Part shown: piece by piece, positions 9,654 through 18,788 of the stretch
How positions within the stretch are numbered: the first letter of the stretch is position 1
Layout: each line of letters starts with the position of its first letter
DNA from: Anaerohalosphaeraceae bacterium
GTDB taxonomy: Bacteria; Planctomycetota; Phycisphaerae; Sedimentisphaerales; Anaerohalosphaeraceae
Direction of reading: 5' to 3'
NCBI GenBank assembly: GCA_037479115.1
Contig: JBBFLK010000012.1
Span: 31,157 to 95,156 of the forward strand
DNA: 64,000 nt
Position numbers and translations under genes: made by a program
Notes under the pieces: generated by a model
What the model saw: only the letters and a program-made list of their open reading frames with translations
What the model was told of the DNA's origin: nothing
Database searches by the model: none

Positions 9654-10673
9654 ATGAATTTTGACCATATCCCGCAGGCCGTTGAGCCCTCGAAGGTGCC
9701 GGTTCGGGTCTTGTACACGGGGGCGAAGATTCCGGCCATTGGGCTGGGCACGTTCGGGTCGGACCGCTTTTCCGCCGAGCAGGTGGCGCAGGCCGTCGGG
9801 GAAGCGCTGGCGGCGGGCTATCGTCATATTGATTGTGCGGCGGTGTACGGCAACGAAAAGCAGATTGGCCGGGTGCTGCAGTATTATTTCCGCAGCGGCC
9901 GGCTGAAACGAAGCGAGCTGTGGATTACTTCCAAACTCTGGAATGATATGCACCAGCGGGTCGAAGAGGCCTGCCGGCGCTCGCTGGAGGATTTGGGGCT
10001 GGAGTATCTGGATTTGTATCTGGTGCACTGGCCGTTTCCCAATTATCACCCGCCGGGATGCGATGTCCACTCGCGCAGTCCGGACGCCAAGCCGTATATT
10101 CACGACAATTATATGAAGACCTGGCGTCAGATGGAGCGGCTGGTGGAACAGGGGCTTGTACGGCATATCGGCACATCGAATATGACCATTCCCAAGCTCA
10201 AACTCCTGCTGCGGGATGCCCGCATCAAACCGGTCTGCAATCAGATGGAGCTGCATCCGCATTTCCAGCAGCCGGAGCTGTTTGCCTTCTGCGTGGAGCA
10301 CGGCATTGTGCCGGTCGGGTATTGTCCGCTCGGCTCGCCCGCCCGTCCGGACCGGGACCGCACCCCCGACGATACGGTGGTGCTCGAGGACCCGGTGCTG
10401 CGGGAGATTGCTGCTCGGCGCGGAACGACCGTTGCCGCAGTGTGCATCCGCTGGGCGATTCAGCGGGGACAGATTCTAATTCCGTTCTCGCTGCATCACT
10501 ATGCCGACAATCTCCGTGCGGCGGTCAGCGAGCCGCTCCGCGAAGAAGAGATGGAGCGGATTCGGCGGATTGACAAAAACTGCCGGCTGATTAAAGGGCA
10601 GGTCTTTCTGTGGAAGCCCAATCAGTCCTGGGAGGACCTGTGGGACCCGACGGGAGAGATTACGCCGCCGTAA
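9654..10673 (+). CDS. Aldo/keto reductase
   Basis: A 339-residue NAD(P)H-dependent oxidoreductase with the AKR barrel. The catalytic tetrad can be placed: Asp60 (HIDCAAVYGNE), Tyr65, Lys94 (ITSKLW) and His125 (LVHWPF). Cofactor-site signatures include HIGTSNM and, near the C-terminus, LIPFSLHHYADNLRA. The ATG has a GGAGG six bases upstream. It is the first of a plus-strand run with an alpha-L-fucosidase and a zinc alcohol dehydrogenase, and lies opposite an AraC regulator. It probably interconverts a sugar aldehyde and an alcohol in catabolism of the released monosaccharide; the exact substrate cannot be read from sequence. Confidence 0.93.
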   Translation: MNFDHIPQAVEPSKVPVRVLYTGAKIPAIGLGTFGSDRFSAEQVAQAVGEALAAGYRHIDCAAVYGNEKQIGRVLQYYFRSGRLKRSELWITSKLWNDMHQRVEEACRRSLEDLGLEYLDLYLVHWPFPNYHPPGCDVHSRSPDAKPYIHDNYMKTWRQMERLVEQGLVRHIGTSNMTIPKLKLLLRDARIKPVCNQMELHPHFQQPELFAFCVEHGIVPVGYCPLGSPARPDRDRTPDDTVVLEDPVLREIAARRGTTVAAVCIRWAIQRGQILIPFSLHHYADNLRAAVSEPLREEEMERIRRIDKNCRLIKGQVFLWKPNQSWEDLWDPTGEITPP

Positions 10674-10716
10674 GAGCGGCTGGAATGGAACATCGAGCAG
10701 ATAGAAAGGAGTCGGT

Positions 10717-12414
10717 ATGAGAAAATCGGTTCTGTCGGCAGTGCTGGCGGCGGCGGTGCTGGGGGGATGTGCCGGACGGGAACGGGTGGAGCGGATGCAG
10801 ACCGGGCCGTTTGAGCCGACCTGGGAATCGCTGAGCCGTTATGAAACGCCGGAGTGGTTTCGGGATGCCAAGTTCGGCATCTGGGCGCACTGGGGGCCGC
10901 AGTGTGCTCCGGAGCGCGGCGACTGGTACGCACGGTTTATGTATATGGAAAACGCGCCGAGCTGGGCGGGCGATATTTTTGCCTATCATCGGCAGCGCTA
11001 CGGCCATCCGTCGCAGTTCGGCTTTAAGGATGTGATTCATACCTGGAAGGCCGAAAACTGGGACCCGGACAAACTGCTGGCACTCTATAAGCGGGTCGGG
11101 GCACGCTATTTTGTCGCCCTGGCCAATCATCACGACAATTTCGACAACTGGGACAGCCGATACCAGCCGTGGAACTCGGTGAAGGTCGGCCCGAAGAAGG
11201 ATTTGATAGCGGGCTGGGCGGAGGCGGCGCGCCGGCATGGGCTGCGCTTCGGCGTCAGCGTCCACGCCTCGCACGCCTGGACCTGGTATGAGCCGGCGCA
11301 GGGGGCGGACAAAACCGGACCCTATGCCGGTGTGCCGTATGACGGCACACTGACAAAGGCCGACGGCAAAGGGCTCTGGTGGGAAGGGCTGGACCCGCAG
11401 GATTTGTACGCCCAGAACCATCCGCGCAGTGCGGATGCGGAGGACCCGACGGCGATTCACCGCCAGTGGGAATGGGGAAACGGGGCCAGCATCCCGGATG
11501 AGGCGTACTGCCGCAAGTTTTACAACCGCACGCTCGATTTGCTCAACCGCTATCGGCCGGATTTGATTTATTTTGATGATACGGCCCTCCCGCTGTATCC
11601 GGTCAGCGATGTGGGACTTCGGATTGCCGCACACTTTTACAACAGCAGCATCCGCTGGAACAAAGGGAAGCTGGAGGGCGTGCTGAACGGCAAGGTGCTC
11701 ACCCCCGAGCAGCGACGGTGTATGGTCTGGGATATTGAGCGCGGCGCCAGCCCGCAGATTGAGCCGCTGCCGTGGCAGACCTGCACGTGTCTGGGCAGCT
11801 GGCACTATGACCGGCGGATTTATGAGCAGCGCCGCTACAAAAGCGCCAGGACGGTCGTTCATATGCTGGTGGATATTGTCAGCAAAAACGGCAATCTGCT
11901 GCTCAGTGTTCCGCTTCGAAGCGACGGCTCGCTCGATTCAGAGGCAGAGCGGATTCTGCAGGAGATTGCGGCCTGGATGGATGTAAACGGGGAGGCGATT
12001 TACGCGACGCGTCCGTGGAAGGTCTTCGGCGAAGGACCGGCCATGAAGGAAGCAGCCCCGCTGCAGGGGCCCGGATTCAACGAGGGACGCGGCAGGCCGC
12101 TGACCGCCGAGGATGTCCGCTATACCGTCTCCAAAGACGGACGGACGCTGTATGTGTTTCTGATGGGAAGGCCCGCCGCCGGACAGACCGTTGTTCTGAA
12201 AACGCTGCGGCTGAACAATCCTTCCGGCCAGGGACGTGTGAACCTTTTGGGCTGGACGGGCTCGATGGACTGGAGCATCGACTCGGCGGGGCGATTGACC
12301 GTGAACTGGCCGACCGTGGAGCCGGCGCGTCCGTTTGACGCCTATGCCAGTGTGCTGAAAGTCAGCGGGTTCGAAATGGATATAGAGGAAGCGGATGCAG
12401 GGGAACAGTTATGA
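10717..12414 (+). CDS. Alpha-L-fucosidase, GH29, predicted lipoprotein
   Basis: A 565-residue enzyme. The signal peptide ends in a lipobox (AAVLGGC), so the protein should be anchored to a membrane on the periplasmic side. The GH29 barrel starts with [17 protein letters not shown] and continues with [17 protein letters not shown]; the probable nucleophile is Asp287 in [11 protein letters not shown]. The C-terminal part has a beta-sandwich typical of GH29. It would release alpha-L-fucose from glycans. The ribosome site GAAAGGAG precedes the ATG, and the stop overlaps the start of the downstream dehydrogenase by four bases, so the two are translationally coupled. Confidence 0.93.
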   Translation: MRKSVLSAVLAAAVLGGCAGRERVERMQTGPFEPTWESLSRYETPEWFRDAKFGIWAHWGPQCAPERGDWYARFMYMENAPSWAGDIFAYHRQRYGHPSQFGFKDVIHTWKAENWDPDKLLALYKRVGARYFVALANHHDNFDNWDSRYQPWNSVKVGPKKDLIAGWAEAARRHGLRFGVSVHASHAWTWYEPAQGADKTGPYAGVPYDGTLTKADGKGLWWEGLDPQDLYAQNHPRSADAEDPTAIHRQWEWGNGASIPDEAYCRKFYNRTLDLLNRYRPDLIYFDDTALPLYPVSDVGLRIAAHFYNSSIRWNKGKLEGVLNGKVLTPEQRRCMVWDIERGASPQIEPLPWQTCTCLGSWHYDRRIYEQRRYKSARTVVHMLVDIVSKNGNLLLSVPLRSDGSLDSEAERILQEIAAWMDVNGEAIYATRPWKVFGEGPAMKEAAPLQGPGFNEGRGRPLTAEDVRYTVSKDGRTLYVFLMGRPAAGQTVVLKTLRLNNPSGQGRVNLLGWTGSMDWSIDSAGRLTVNWPTVEPARPFDAYASVLKVSGFEMDIEEADAGEQL

Positions 12415-13475
12415 AAGGGAAAATGAAAGGGGCGATTCTGCCCGGCAACAGTACCGTCGTTCTCAAAGAGTTTGATATTCCGGTGCCCGGACACGGCGAG
12501 GTGCTGATTCGGATGAAATCTTCAACCATCTGCGGCTCGGATATCCGGTGCATTTATCACGAGCATCTGGGCAAAGGGCCGGAGGGGTATCAGCCCGGGA
12601 TGATTGCCGGACACGAGCCCGCCGGACAGATTGTCGAGGCGGGACCGGGATGTCGGCGGTTCAAGGAGGGCGACCGGGTGATTGTCTATCACATCTCCGG
12701 CTGCGGACTGTGCAATGACTGCCGGCGCGGGTACTACATCTCCTGCACCAGCCCGTATCGGCGGGCGTACGGCTGGCAGCGGGACGGCGGAATGGCCGAG
12801 TATCTGCTGGCCGAAGAGAAAGACCTTATTGCGCTGCCGGATGAGCTGAGTTATTCGGACGGGGCCCAGGTGGCCTGCGGGTTCGGCACGGTCTATGAGG
12901 GGCTGGAGAAAATCGGCGTCTGCGGCAATGATGCGGTCCTGATTACCGGTCTGGGGCCGGTGGGACTGGCATCGGCGATGCTGGCCCGGGCGATGGGAGC
13001 CCACAAAATCATCGGGATTGAGGTCATTCCGGAACGGCTGCGGATTGCCGAACAGCTGGGGCTGTTTGATGTGCTGCTGCCGGCCGGGCCGGACAACGTG
13101 CAGCAGGTTCGCGACCTGACCGGCGGGCACGGGGTCGAGAAGTCTGTGGACTGTTCCGCAAATGAAGCGGCGCGGCTGACCTGCATTCAGGCGGCCCGCA
13201 AGTGGGGCAAGATTGTCTTTCTTGGTGAAGGCGGCACCTGCCGGTTCCAGCCCTCGCCGGATATTATTCACGACCAGAAAACGATTTATGGGTCGTGGGT
13301 GACGTGTCTGTGGCGGATGGAGGAGCTGGTGGAGCGTCTGGTCCGCTGGAAACTGCACCCTGATCGGCTGATAACTCACCGTTTTGCCTTGGCGCAGGCG
13401 GCGGAGGCCTATGCGCTGATGGCCTCCGGCCGCTGCGGCAAGGTCGCCGTGGTTTTTGACGAAGAGCTCAAATAA
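12411..13475 (+). CDS. Zinc-dependent alcohol dehydrogenase (threonine/sorbitol dehydrogenase-like)
   Basis: A 354-residue medium-chain dehydrogenase. Catalytic zinc ligands are Cys41 (TICGSD) and His68-Glu69 (AGHEPAG); the structural zinc site has Cys98, Cys101, Cys104 and Cys112. The nucleotide-binding fold carries [13 protein letters not shown]. It overlaps the fucosidase gene by ATGA, and an ATG four codons downstream is an alternative start. In this setting it may oxidise a fucose-derived polyol or lactaldehyde-like intermediate, but that is inference. Its last 220 bp are duplicated at 15792-16011 on the far side of the DarTG island; this copy is intact. Confidence 0.93.
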   Translation: MKGKMKGAILPGNSTVVLKEFDIPVPGHGEVLIRMKSSTICGSDIRCIYHEHLGKGPEGYQPGMIAGHEPAGQIVEAGPGCRRFKEGDRVIVYHISGCGLCNDCRRGYYISCTSPYRRAYGWQRDGGMAEYLLAEEKDLIALPDELSYSDGAQVACGFGTVYEGLEKIGVCGNDAVLITGLGPVGLASAMLARAMGAHKIIGIEVIPERLRIAEQLGLFDVLLPAGPDNVQQVRDLTGGHGVEKSVDCSANEAARLTCIQAARKWGKIVFLGEGGTCRFQPSPDIIHDQKTIYGSWVTCLWRMEELVERLVRWKLHPDRLITHRFALAQAAEAYALMASGRCGKVAVVFDEELK

Positions 13476-13622
13476 CCGCTCGGCTGATTTGCGAGCCGGT
13501 GTTTTTGTTTTACGGCTTGAGCTGATGGGCAATCAGCCACAGGACGGGGGCCTGCCCGTGCAGGTCGCCGACGACACGCGGCCGCTTCAGGTAAAACTCA
13601 ATGTCATCCTGCTGGCCGGTGC
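13256..13622. repeat. Left copy of the 367-bp direct repeat flanking the DarTG island
   Basis: Covers the 3' end of the alcohol dehydrogenase gene, its terminator and 113 bp of the 3' end of the convergent GH105 gene. Aligned with 15792-16158 (offset 2536) I count two mismatches in 367 bp, at the T/C of ATTATT/ATTATC and in GTGACG/GTGACC. In this copy the dehydrogenase is complete and the GH105 end is a fragment. Confidence 0.95.
13475..13511 (+). terminator. Rho-independent terminator after the alcohol dehydrogenase
   Basis: ACCGCTCG pairs with CGAG-C-CGGT (one bulged C) around a nine-base loop and is followed by GTTTTTGTTTT. It starts at the last base of the stop codon. The same structure is repeated at 16011-16047 in the right copy of the direct repeat. 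Confidence 0.6.
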
Positions 13623-13842
13623 GCAATACAGGATATTGTGAGTGGTCTGACAAAGAGGAGACAGTCAGAATTAGGAATCGCTGAATAAACGAGCAACGGC
13701 ATTTTTACTTTGGGGAAAAGAAAACAGAGCTCCAGAAACAAGTGGGAGCGGGGGTTGGCTCCGCCGGTTTTTTCTTTGTATTCATCGACGGTCAGCATAT
13801 TTTGCAAAGATAAGCCATTTTGTTTTTTGGGGAATATATTGG

Positions 13843-13870
13843 TTGCTGTGACATTCTAATCTGATATGAT
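13843..13870 (+). promoter_or_regulatory. Putative promoter of the darTG operon
   Basis: TTGCTG at 13843-13848 and TATGAT at 13865-13870, spacer 16 bp. About 100 bp separate it from darT. A GGAGG at 13881-13885 followed by GTG could start an 11-codon leader reading frame, and the perfect palindrome GCGCTAGCGC lies close to the gene; either could be regulatory. Confidence 0.45.
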
Positions 13871-13966
13871 ATTGTTGATAGGAGGTTTTGTGTATTTTTT
13901 GTTGTATAGAGAGAAGAGGCGCTAGCGCAGAAAATTCCCAGTCAGAACCTTGGCACAACATTCTGA

Positions 13967-14560
13967 ATGGATATGAAAGTTAAAGAACTGTACTATATCA
14001 TGCCAATAGACAACATTTCTTCGGTAATAGAGCATGGGATTCTTTCTAACCAGGAAATAAGGAGAAGAAAAATTCCATGTCAATCTATTGCCGATGAAAA
14101 TGTTCAGAACCGTAGGAAGAATAAATCTGTTCCGGGAGGAAAGCCGCTGCATTATTATGCAAATTTATATTTTGATGCGCATAATCCCATGTTGAGCAGA
14201 GTTCGGAACAGAAACAAAGAACTCTGTGTTCTCAGGATTGATACGGCTGTGATGCATCTGCCGGGAGTTGTTATCACGGACATGAATGCCGCCAGCAAGT
14301 ATGCGAGGTTTTATCCTTATCCTGGAGGGTTGAAGTGTCTGGATTTCGAAATGATTTATGCCAGATGTTGGCTCCATCACGATGATATTTTTTTGGGATG
14401 GCGACACAAGTCCGTTAAATGTGCAGAAGTTCTTGTGCCCGTGTGCGTCGAGAGGAAGTATATAATAGGAGCATATGTATATGACGAAGAAGCAAGACTG
14501 AAATTGAAGTCAACTGGTTTTGATGGTATTATAAAAATCAAAAGGGAGTTATTTTTCTAA
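13967..14560 (+). CDS. darT: DarT-type DNA ADP-ribosyltransferase toxin
   Basis: A 197-residue protein. DarT toxins attach ADP-ribose from NAD to bases in single-stranded DNA and block replication. Family landmarks are visible: ELYYIMPIDNISSVIEHGIL at the N-terminus, HYYANLYFDAHNPML in the NAD-binding region, TDMNAASKYARFYPYP in the ADP-ribosylating loop area and the catalytic Glu154 in AEVLVPVC. The length agrees with known DarT (about 200). The start is uncertain between two ATGs two codons apart, with no strong ribosome site. The antitoxin gene follows after 15 bp. Base composition is much lower in GC than neighbouring genes, which supports acquisition by transfer. The catalytic residues look intact, so it is probably active. 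Confidence 0.9.
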   Translation: MDMKVKELYYIMPIDNISSVIEHGILSNQEIRRRKIPCQSIADENVQNRRKNKSVPGGKPLHYYANLYFDAHNPMLSRVRNRNKELCVLRIDTAVMHLPGVVITDMNAASKYARFYPYPGGLKCLDFEMIYARCWLHHDDIFLGWRHKSVKCAEVLVPVCVERKYIIGAYVYDEEARLKLKSTGFDGIIKIKRELFF

Positions 14561-14575
14561 TAAACAGGATGGGGT

Positions 14576-15694
14576 ATGTCTATAAAAATATTAATCGGCG
14601 ATTTGTTTTCGTCCAAAGCCCAGACTCTTGTTAATACGGTTAACTGTACAGGGATTATGGGGAAGGGGATTGCCCAGCAATTTAAAGAGAGATTTCCGGA
14701 TATGTTCAGGGACTATGTAGCACGCTGTGAACGAAATGAGGTTCAGCTCGGACGGCCGTATTTGTATAAAGATTTGTATGGTGTTTCTATTGTGAATTTT
14801 CCAACTAAGAAGCATTGGAGGTCCGTATCGCGTGTCGAGGACATTATCAAGGGTCTCCAATATTTTCTCGAAAAGTATAAAGAATGGAAGATTACTTCCG
14901 TTGCTTTTCCTCCCTTGGGATGTGGGAATGGAGGTCTTGAGTGGGATATTGTGGGCCCCATTCTTTATCAAAATCTTTCACAAATTGATATTTCTGTTGA
15001 GATTTATGCGCCTTATGGAACGCCTTCACAAAAGCTAACTCACGATTTTTTATCCAAAACCGTTGAACGTTGGACGGAAAAAACTTTGAATGCTTCAAAA
15101 GAGAAAGTAAAACAGGAATGGTTTGTATTACTTGAGGTTTTATCGAGACTTCAGCAGCAGCCGTATTCATTGCCTGTTGGAAGGACCATCTTTCAAAAAA
15201 TATGTTATGTAGCGACTGAAATGGGTTTGGATACGGGTTTTCGATACAAACAAGGGACCTATGGTCCATTTTCCTCACAAATTAAGCCGGCCATCTCTGT
15301 TTTGGCGAACGCCAATTTAATATTGGAAACACAATCGGGAAGAATGATACATTTAAAAGTTGGCCCACAGTATGAATCGACGAGAAAACATAAGCTTGAT
15401 TTTTTAGAAAAGCATCAGAATCTCATAGAAAAAATTACGGATTTATTTTTGCGAATTAAAGATACAGAGCAGGCCGAAGAGGTGTCAACTGTTCTCTATA
15501 CCGTACAGGAACTTACACGAAGAACAAATCAATCTTTAATTTCTGAACAAGAAGTTTATGATTTTATTATTCAGTGGAAAAAGTCTTGGAATACCGAAGA
15601 GAAGAGAAAAGCGGTAGCTGATACAATACGAAGTCTTGGTATGTTGGGATGGATAAAAACAGAATTTAGTGAAAGTCTCTTAGTTGATGCCTAA
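14576..15694 (+). CDS. darG: DarG-type macrodomain antitoxin
   Basis: A 372-residue protein with an N-terminal macrodomain (about 1-155) that removes ADP-ribose from DNA, and a C-terminal domain (about 165-370) that in DarG binds and neutralises DarT. The macrodomain signature NTVNCTGIMGKGIAQQFK and the lysine pair in NFPTKKHW (Lys78/79; one corresponds to the catalytic lysine of characterised DarG) are present, as is PPLGCGNGGLEW. It starts 15 bp after darT and is equally AT-rich. Antidote in the DarT-DarG type II/IV toxin-antitoxin and phage-defence system. Confidence 0.92.
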   Translation: MSIKILIGDLFSSKAQTLVNTVNCTGIMGKGIAQQFKERFPDMFRDYVARCERNEVQLGRPYLYKDLYGVSIVNFPTKKHWRSVSRVEDIIKGLQYFLEKYKEWKITSVAFPPLGCGNGGLEWDIVGPILYQNLSQIDISVEIYAPYGTPSQKLTHDFLSKTVERWTEKTLNASKEKVKQEWFVLLEVLSRLQQQPYSLPVGRTIFQKICYVATEMGLDTGFRYKQGTYGPFSSQIKPAISVLANANLILETQSGRMIHLKVGPQYESTRKHKLDFLEKHQNLIEKITDLFLRIKDTEQAEEVSTVLYTVQELTRRTNQSLISEQEVYDFIIQWKKSWNTEEKRKAVADTIRSLGMLGWIKTEFSESLLVDA

Positions 15695-15791
15695 CATGCA
15701 AAGCCAGTAGGTTGTTTTACGCGGCTGCAGCTGTTGCTTTTTTAATTGTTTTTCACCAAAGGGACCCTATGAACTCTCTTTTTCCGGTCGG

Positions 15792-16011
15792 GCCGGATAT
15801 TATCCACGACCAGAAAACGATTTATGGGTCGTGGGTGACCTGTCTGTGGCGGATGGAGGAGCTGGTGGAGCGTCTGGTCCGCTGGAAACTGCACCCTGAT
15901 CGGCTGATAACTCACCGTTTTGCCTTGGCGCAGGCGGCGGAGGCCTATGCGCTGATGGCCTCCGGCCGCTGCGGCAAGGTCGCCGTGGTTTTTGACGAAG
16001 AGCTCAAATAA
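15792..16011 (+). pseudogene. 3' fragment of the zinc alcohol dehydrogenase gene
   Basis: Encodes the last 72 or so residues of the dehydrogenase at 12411-13475, with the same stop codon and terminator. The frame opens upstream into island DNA and an in-frame ATG exists at 15769, but the zinc and cofactor sites are missing, so any product would be inactive. It is a by-product of the duplication that accompanied island insertion. Confidence 0.85.
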
Positions 16012-16158
16012 CCGCTCGGCTGATTTGCGAGCCGGTGTTTTTGTTTTACGGCTTGAGCTGATGGGCAATCAGCCACAGGACGGGGGCCTGCCCGTGCAGG
16101 TCGCCGACGACACGCGGCCGCTTCAGGTAAAACTCAATGTCATCCTGCTGGCCGGTGC
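15792..16158. repeat. Right copy of the 367-bp direct repeat flanking the DarTG island
   Basis: Second copy of 13256-13622. Here the GH105 end belongs to the complete gene (16046-17128), while the dehydrogenase part is a fragment. Recombination between the two copies would remove the island and restore the original convergent gene pair exactly. Confidence 0.95.
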
Positions 16159-17128
16159 CGACGCAGACCTCGCGGACATTGCCTTCCCGGTCCACGTGAG
16201 CAATCAGGGCCTTTTTGGCGGCTTCGACGGCCGGCATATACTGCGATTTCTTCAGCCAGCCGTGTTCGACGCCGACGGCCATCGCATAGGCAAACATCGC
16301 CGTGCAGGAGCTTTCCGTCCAGGAATACGGATTATCAATCAGCTGCCGCCACATCCCGTTGTCGGATTGATACCGCAGCAGCGAGGCCATCATCTTTTTG
16401 TAGCCGGCCATGATTTCGGGACGGAGTCGATGGTCGGCCGGCAGAGAACTGAGCACCTCGGCCAGCGAGGCGGCCACCCAGCCGTTGCCGCGTCCCCAGA
16501 AGTAGTGGAAATCGGGCCCGTGGAAGAACAGGCCGTTGGGCTGCTGGAGTTTCTTCAGATAGGCCGCCAGCTGCATCGCCGCCCGGTCGGCGTATTTGGG
16601 ATTGCCGGTCGCCCGGTAGGCCTGAATCTGAAGCATCCCGACCATGTACATATCGTCAATCCACCAGCGGGTCTGGCTGGTCAGGCCGTCCTCCTGCGTG
16701 GTTTCCCACTGGCTGTCGGCGAAGGTCAGACCCAGTTCGAGCCATCGCTTATCGCCGGTAATCCGATAAATCTCGAACGGCACAATGCCTTCGACATTGT
16801 GGTCCACGTGCGAATGACGCGAAATCAGGATGCTGTCCGGCTCGAGGAATTTCTCATAGCGGGCGATGACTTTTTGAAGCAGGGCCTTGTCGCCGGTATA
16901 GTCTGCAAACCGCAGGGCCCCGACCGCCGTACAGGCCTCGGCATAATGAAGCCCTTTCCCGGGCCGATAGAGCGAATAATCCTTGCGGTCCAGCAGATTC
17001 TGGACGACACGCCGGCCGACTTCCTTCAGTTCCGCCTCGGAGGTCGGTTTGGTTTTTTTCGGAGCAGCGGCACAGGAAGCACACAGCATCAGTCCGGCAC
17101 ACAGAATCGGCAGCATTCGTTTCATCAT
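16046..17128 (-). CDS. GH105 unsaturated glucuronyl/rhamnogalacturonyl hydrolase
   Basis: A 360-residue protein with a signal sequence ending in a possible lipobox (LCASC). The rest forms the six-helical hairpin barrel of the YteR/YesR family: HVDHNVEG, WWIDDMYMVG (Asp158, likely the general acid) and YFWGRGNGWVAASLAEVL are all present. The enzyme would hydrate and open unsaturated uronyl residues left by polysaccharide lyases, such as pectin or ulvan fragments. It lies 20 bp downstream of the TolB-like gene on the same strand with GGAGAC as ribosome site, so they form an operon. Its 3' end is duplicated at 13510-13622. Confidence 0.93.
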   Translation of the reverse strand: MMKRMLPILCAGLMLCASCAAAPKKTKPTSEAELKEVGRRVVQNLLDRKDYSLYRPGKGLHYAEACTAVGALRFADYTGDKALLQKVIARYEKFLEPDSILISRHSHVDHNVEGIVPFEIYRITGDKRWLELGLTFADSQWETTQEDGLTSQTRWWIDDMYMVGMLQIQAYRATGNPKYADRAAMQLAAYLKKLQQPNGLFFHGPDFHYFWGRGNGWVAASLAEVLSSLPADHRLRPEIMAGYKKMMASLLRYQSDNGMWRQLIDNPYSWTESSCTAMFAYAMAVGVEHGWLKKSQYMPAVEAAKKALIAHVDREGNVREVCVGTGQQDDIEFYLKRPRVVGDLHGQAPVLWLIAHQLKP

Positions 17129-17148
17129 CAGTCTCCTGCAAAAAAAGG

Positions 17149-18702
17149 TTAAGGGTTCTCTCGTTCTGTCAGTCGATAGCTCACAAAGGCAAATTCCCGG
17201 CTGTCGGGCGACCAGGAGGGCACATTGAGGGTGCCCTGTCCGCCGAAGAGCCGGGTCAGCGTGCGCGGTTCCTCTTCACGGTCGGTCGGCAGAAGCCGCA
17301 GGACGACCTCCTGCTGAGCCGGATGGCCTTTGACGTGTTTGTCATAAGAAAGAAAGACAATCCATTTGCCGTCCGGCGACGGATGCGGGAACCAGTCGTT
17401 GTACTGGTCATCAAAGGTCATCAGGACGGGGTTGGTTCCGTCGGCATTCATCCGCCAGAGAAACATCGGGCCTTCCCGGTCGGAGTTGAAATAGATGAAT
17501 TTGCCGTCGGGGGAGTAATCCGGCCCGTCTTCATGGGCGGGAGTATTGGTCAGCTGCCGCTCCGGGCCGCCTTTGAGGTCGATGGCATAGATGTCGTATT
17601 GTCCGCCGCGCTGGGCACAATAGACCACGGTTTTGCCGTCCGGCGAAACGCCGTGCCAGTAAGACGGACCCTGCGGGGTAATCAGTCGAGGCCTGCCTCC
17701 TTTGGAAGGCACGCGGTAAATCTTTGATACGCCATTGTCATCGTGGCTGAGAAAAATCCATTTGCCGTCCGGCGCAAATCCGTGGTCGTTGTTGCACCGG
17801 TCGGCAAAGCCGGTGTTAAGCCGCTTGGGCGTGCCGCCCTCGACGGGGATTGTATAAAGCCGTCCGCCGCTGTTGAACAGCAGCGTTTTGCCGTCGGGCG
17901 ACCAGTTCGGCGCCTCGATGTGCATTTCGGTTGTCGAGAAGACGACGCGCCGCCGTCCGGTTTGGATGTTGAAAATTTCCAGACTGCTTTCGAGCATCCG
18001 GTTTTCCTCCTCAACCAGCCCCCTCGTTCGGATGAAAACGTTTTTGAAGACGGCCTGGGCCGTTTGCGTGTTGTCGTGCGAACAGACAATCAGACCGGCG
18101 TAAACGGGTTCGCTCATCGAAACGACGACGGTGCCGACCGGTTCGAAGGTTCTGCCGTCTTCGGAGACAGACATCGTGAAAAGCCGGCCCTGGCGGACCA
18201 GGCGGATATACGGGGGATTCGGCAGACCGCAGGGCACCTCCATGGTCGGGCCGTCCTGCATCCGGCGAAACTGAAGCGCCGCCGCGCCGCTGCCGTGAAT
18301 GACGGCATCGACGTAGGCCGCATCGTGGTCCATGTTTTGACGAATCATCCAGCCGGCCTTGCGGTGGGGGTGGGTGCCGGCGGCCCATTCGACCCGGGCG
18401 GTCAGTTCGACATCGCCGACGATTTGCTTCCAGGCGAAGTGAAAGGCGTCGCTGTGATACCAGATGTTTTCGCCGCTGCCGGTCAGTCGGTAGAGTCCGC
18501 CGGAGGGGTCATATTCGGTTCGGCCGGCGACAGCGGTTTCGCCGACATCGCGCGAGCCCTCAAAAAGTCCCAGGGAAGAGCCGCTGCACGCGCAGCCGAA
18601 TGCGGCGGCACGGAACAGAAGAACGGCCGAAAGCAGAACCCCCGAACACGGCAGGGCGGTTTTGTGTCCAAACACTGTCTGGTTTCGGCTTTTTCGTTCC
18701 AT
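17149..18702 (-). CDS. Secreted TolB-like beta-propeller protein with N-terminal concanavalin-like domain
   Basis: A protein of about 517 residues from the ATG at 18702, chosen because GGGAAGAG lies in front of it; an open frame extends 22 codons further. A long hydrophobic signal segment is followed by a lectin-like beta-sandwich (about 50-215, DUF1349-like: WYHSDAFHFAWKQIVGDVEL, AGWMIRQNMD) and a six-bladed PD40 propeller with repeated WSPDGK-type motifs (NWSPDGKTLLFNS, GVSPDGKTVVYC, DYSPDGKFIYFNS). Probably periplasmic and possibly involved in carbohydrate recognition since it precedes GH105 in one operon. No catalytic residue can be assigned; the function is unknown. Confidence 0.85.
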   Translation of the reverse strand: MERKSRNQTVFGHKTALPCSGVLLSAVLLFRAAAFGCACSGSSLGLFEGSRDVGETAVAGRTEYDPSGGLYRLTGSGENIWYHSDAFHFAWKQIVGDVELTARVEWAAGTHPHRKAGWMIRQNMDHDAAYVDAVIHGSGAAALQFRRMQDGPTMEVPCGLPNPPYIRLVRQGRLFTMSVSEDGRTFEPVGTVVVSMSEPVYAGLIVCSHDNTQTAQAVFKNVFIRTRGLVEEENRMLESSLEIFNIQTGRRRVVFSTTEMHIEAPNWSPDGKTLLFNSGGRLYTIPVEGGTPKRLNTGFADRCNNDHGFAPDGKWIFLSHDDNGVSKIYRVPSKGGRPRLITPQGPSYWHGVSPDGKTVVYCAQRGGQYDIYAIDLKGGPERQLTNTPAHEDGPDYSPDGKFIYFNSDREGPMFLWRMNADGTNPVLMTFDDQYNDWFPHPSPDGKWIVFLSYDKHVKGHPAQQEVVLRLLPTDREEEPRTLTRLFGGQGTLNVPSWSPDSREFAFVSYRLTERENP

Positions 18703-18788
18703 CGGTTCTCTTCCCGGCTGACCTGTCCAGCCGCAGAAGATTGTAGCCGACCCGCCCCGTTCACGCAACCTGTTTGTCTGAGTTTCGC

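Larger units (their letters stand above)
13623..15791 (+). mobile_element. AT-rich DarTG island inserted at a duplicated gene junction
   Basis: A segment of about 2.2 kb that is clearly more AT-rich than its surroundings and carries the toxin-antitoxin pair darT-darG. On both sides it meets copies of the same 367-bp chromosomal junction. The left part (13623-13966) holds no convincing gene; a GGAGC/GCTCC hairpin with T-run near 13745-13773 may be a transcription stop. No transposase, integrase or terminal inverted repeat is visible, so the mode of entry is unknown; a circular intermediate carrying host DNA or a homologous duplication are both possible. Confidence 0.7.

Noticed and set aside
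13604..13807. A 67-codon minus-strand frame at the left end of the DarTG island
   Set aside because: It crosses the repeat boundary and has no recognisable features; at best a gene fragment.
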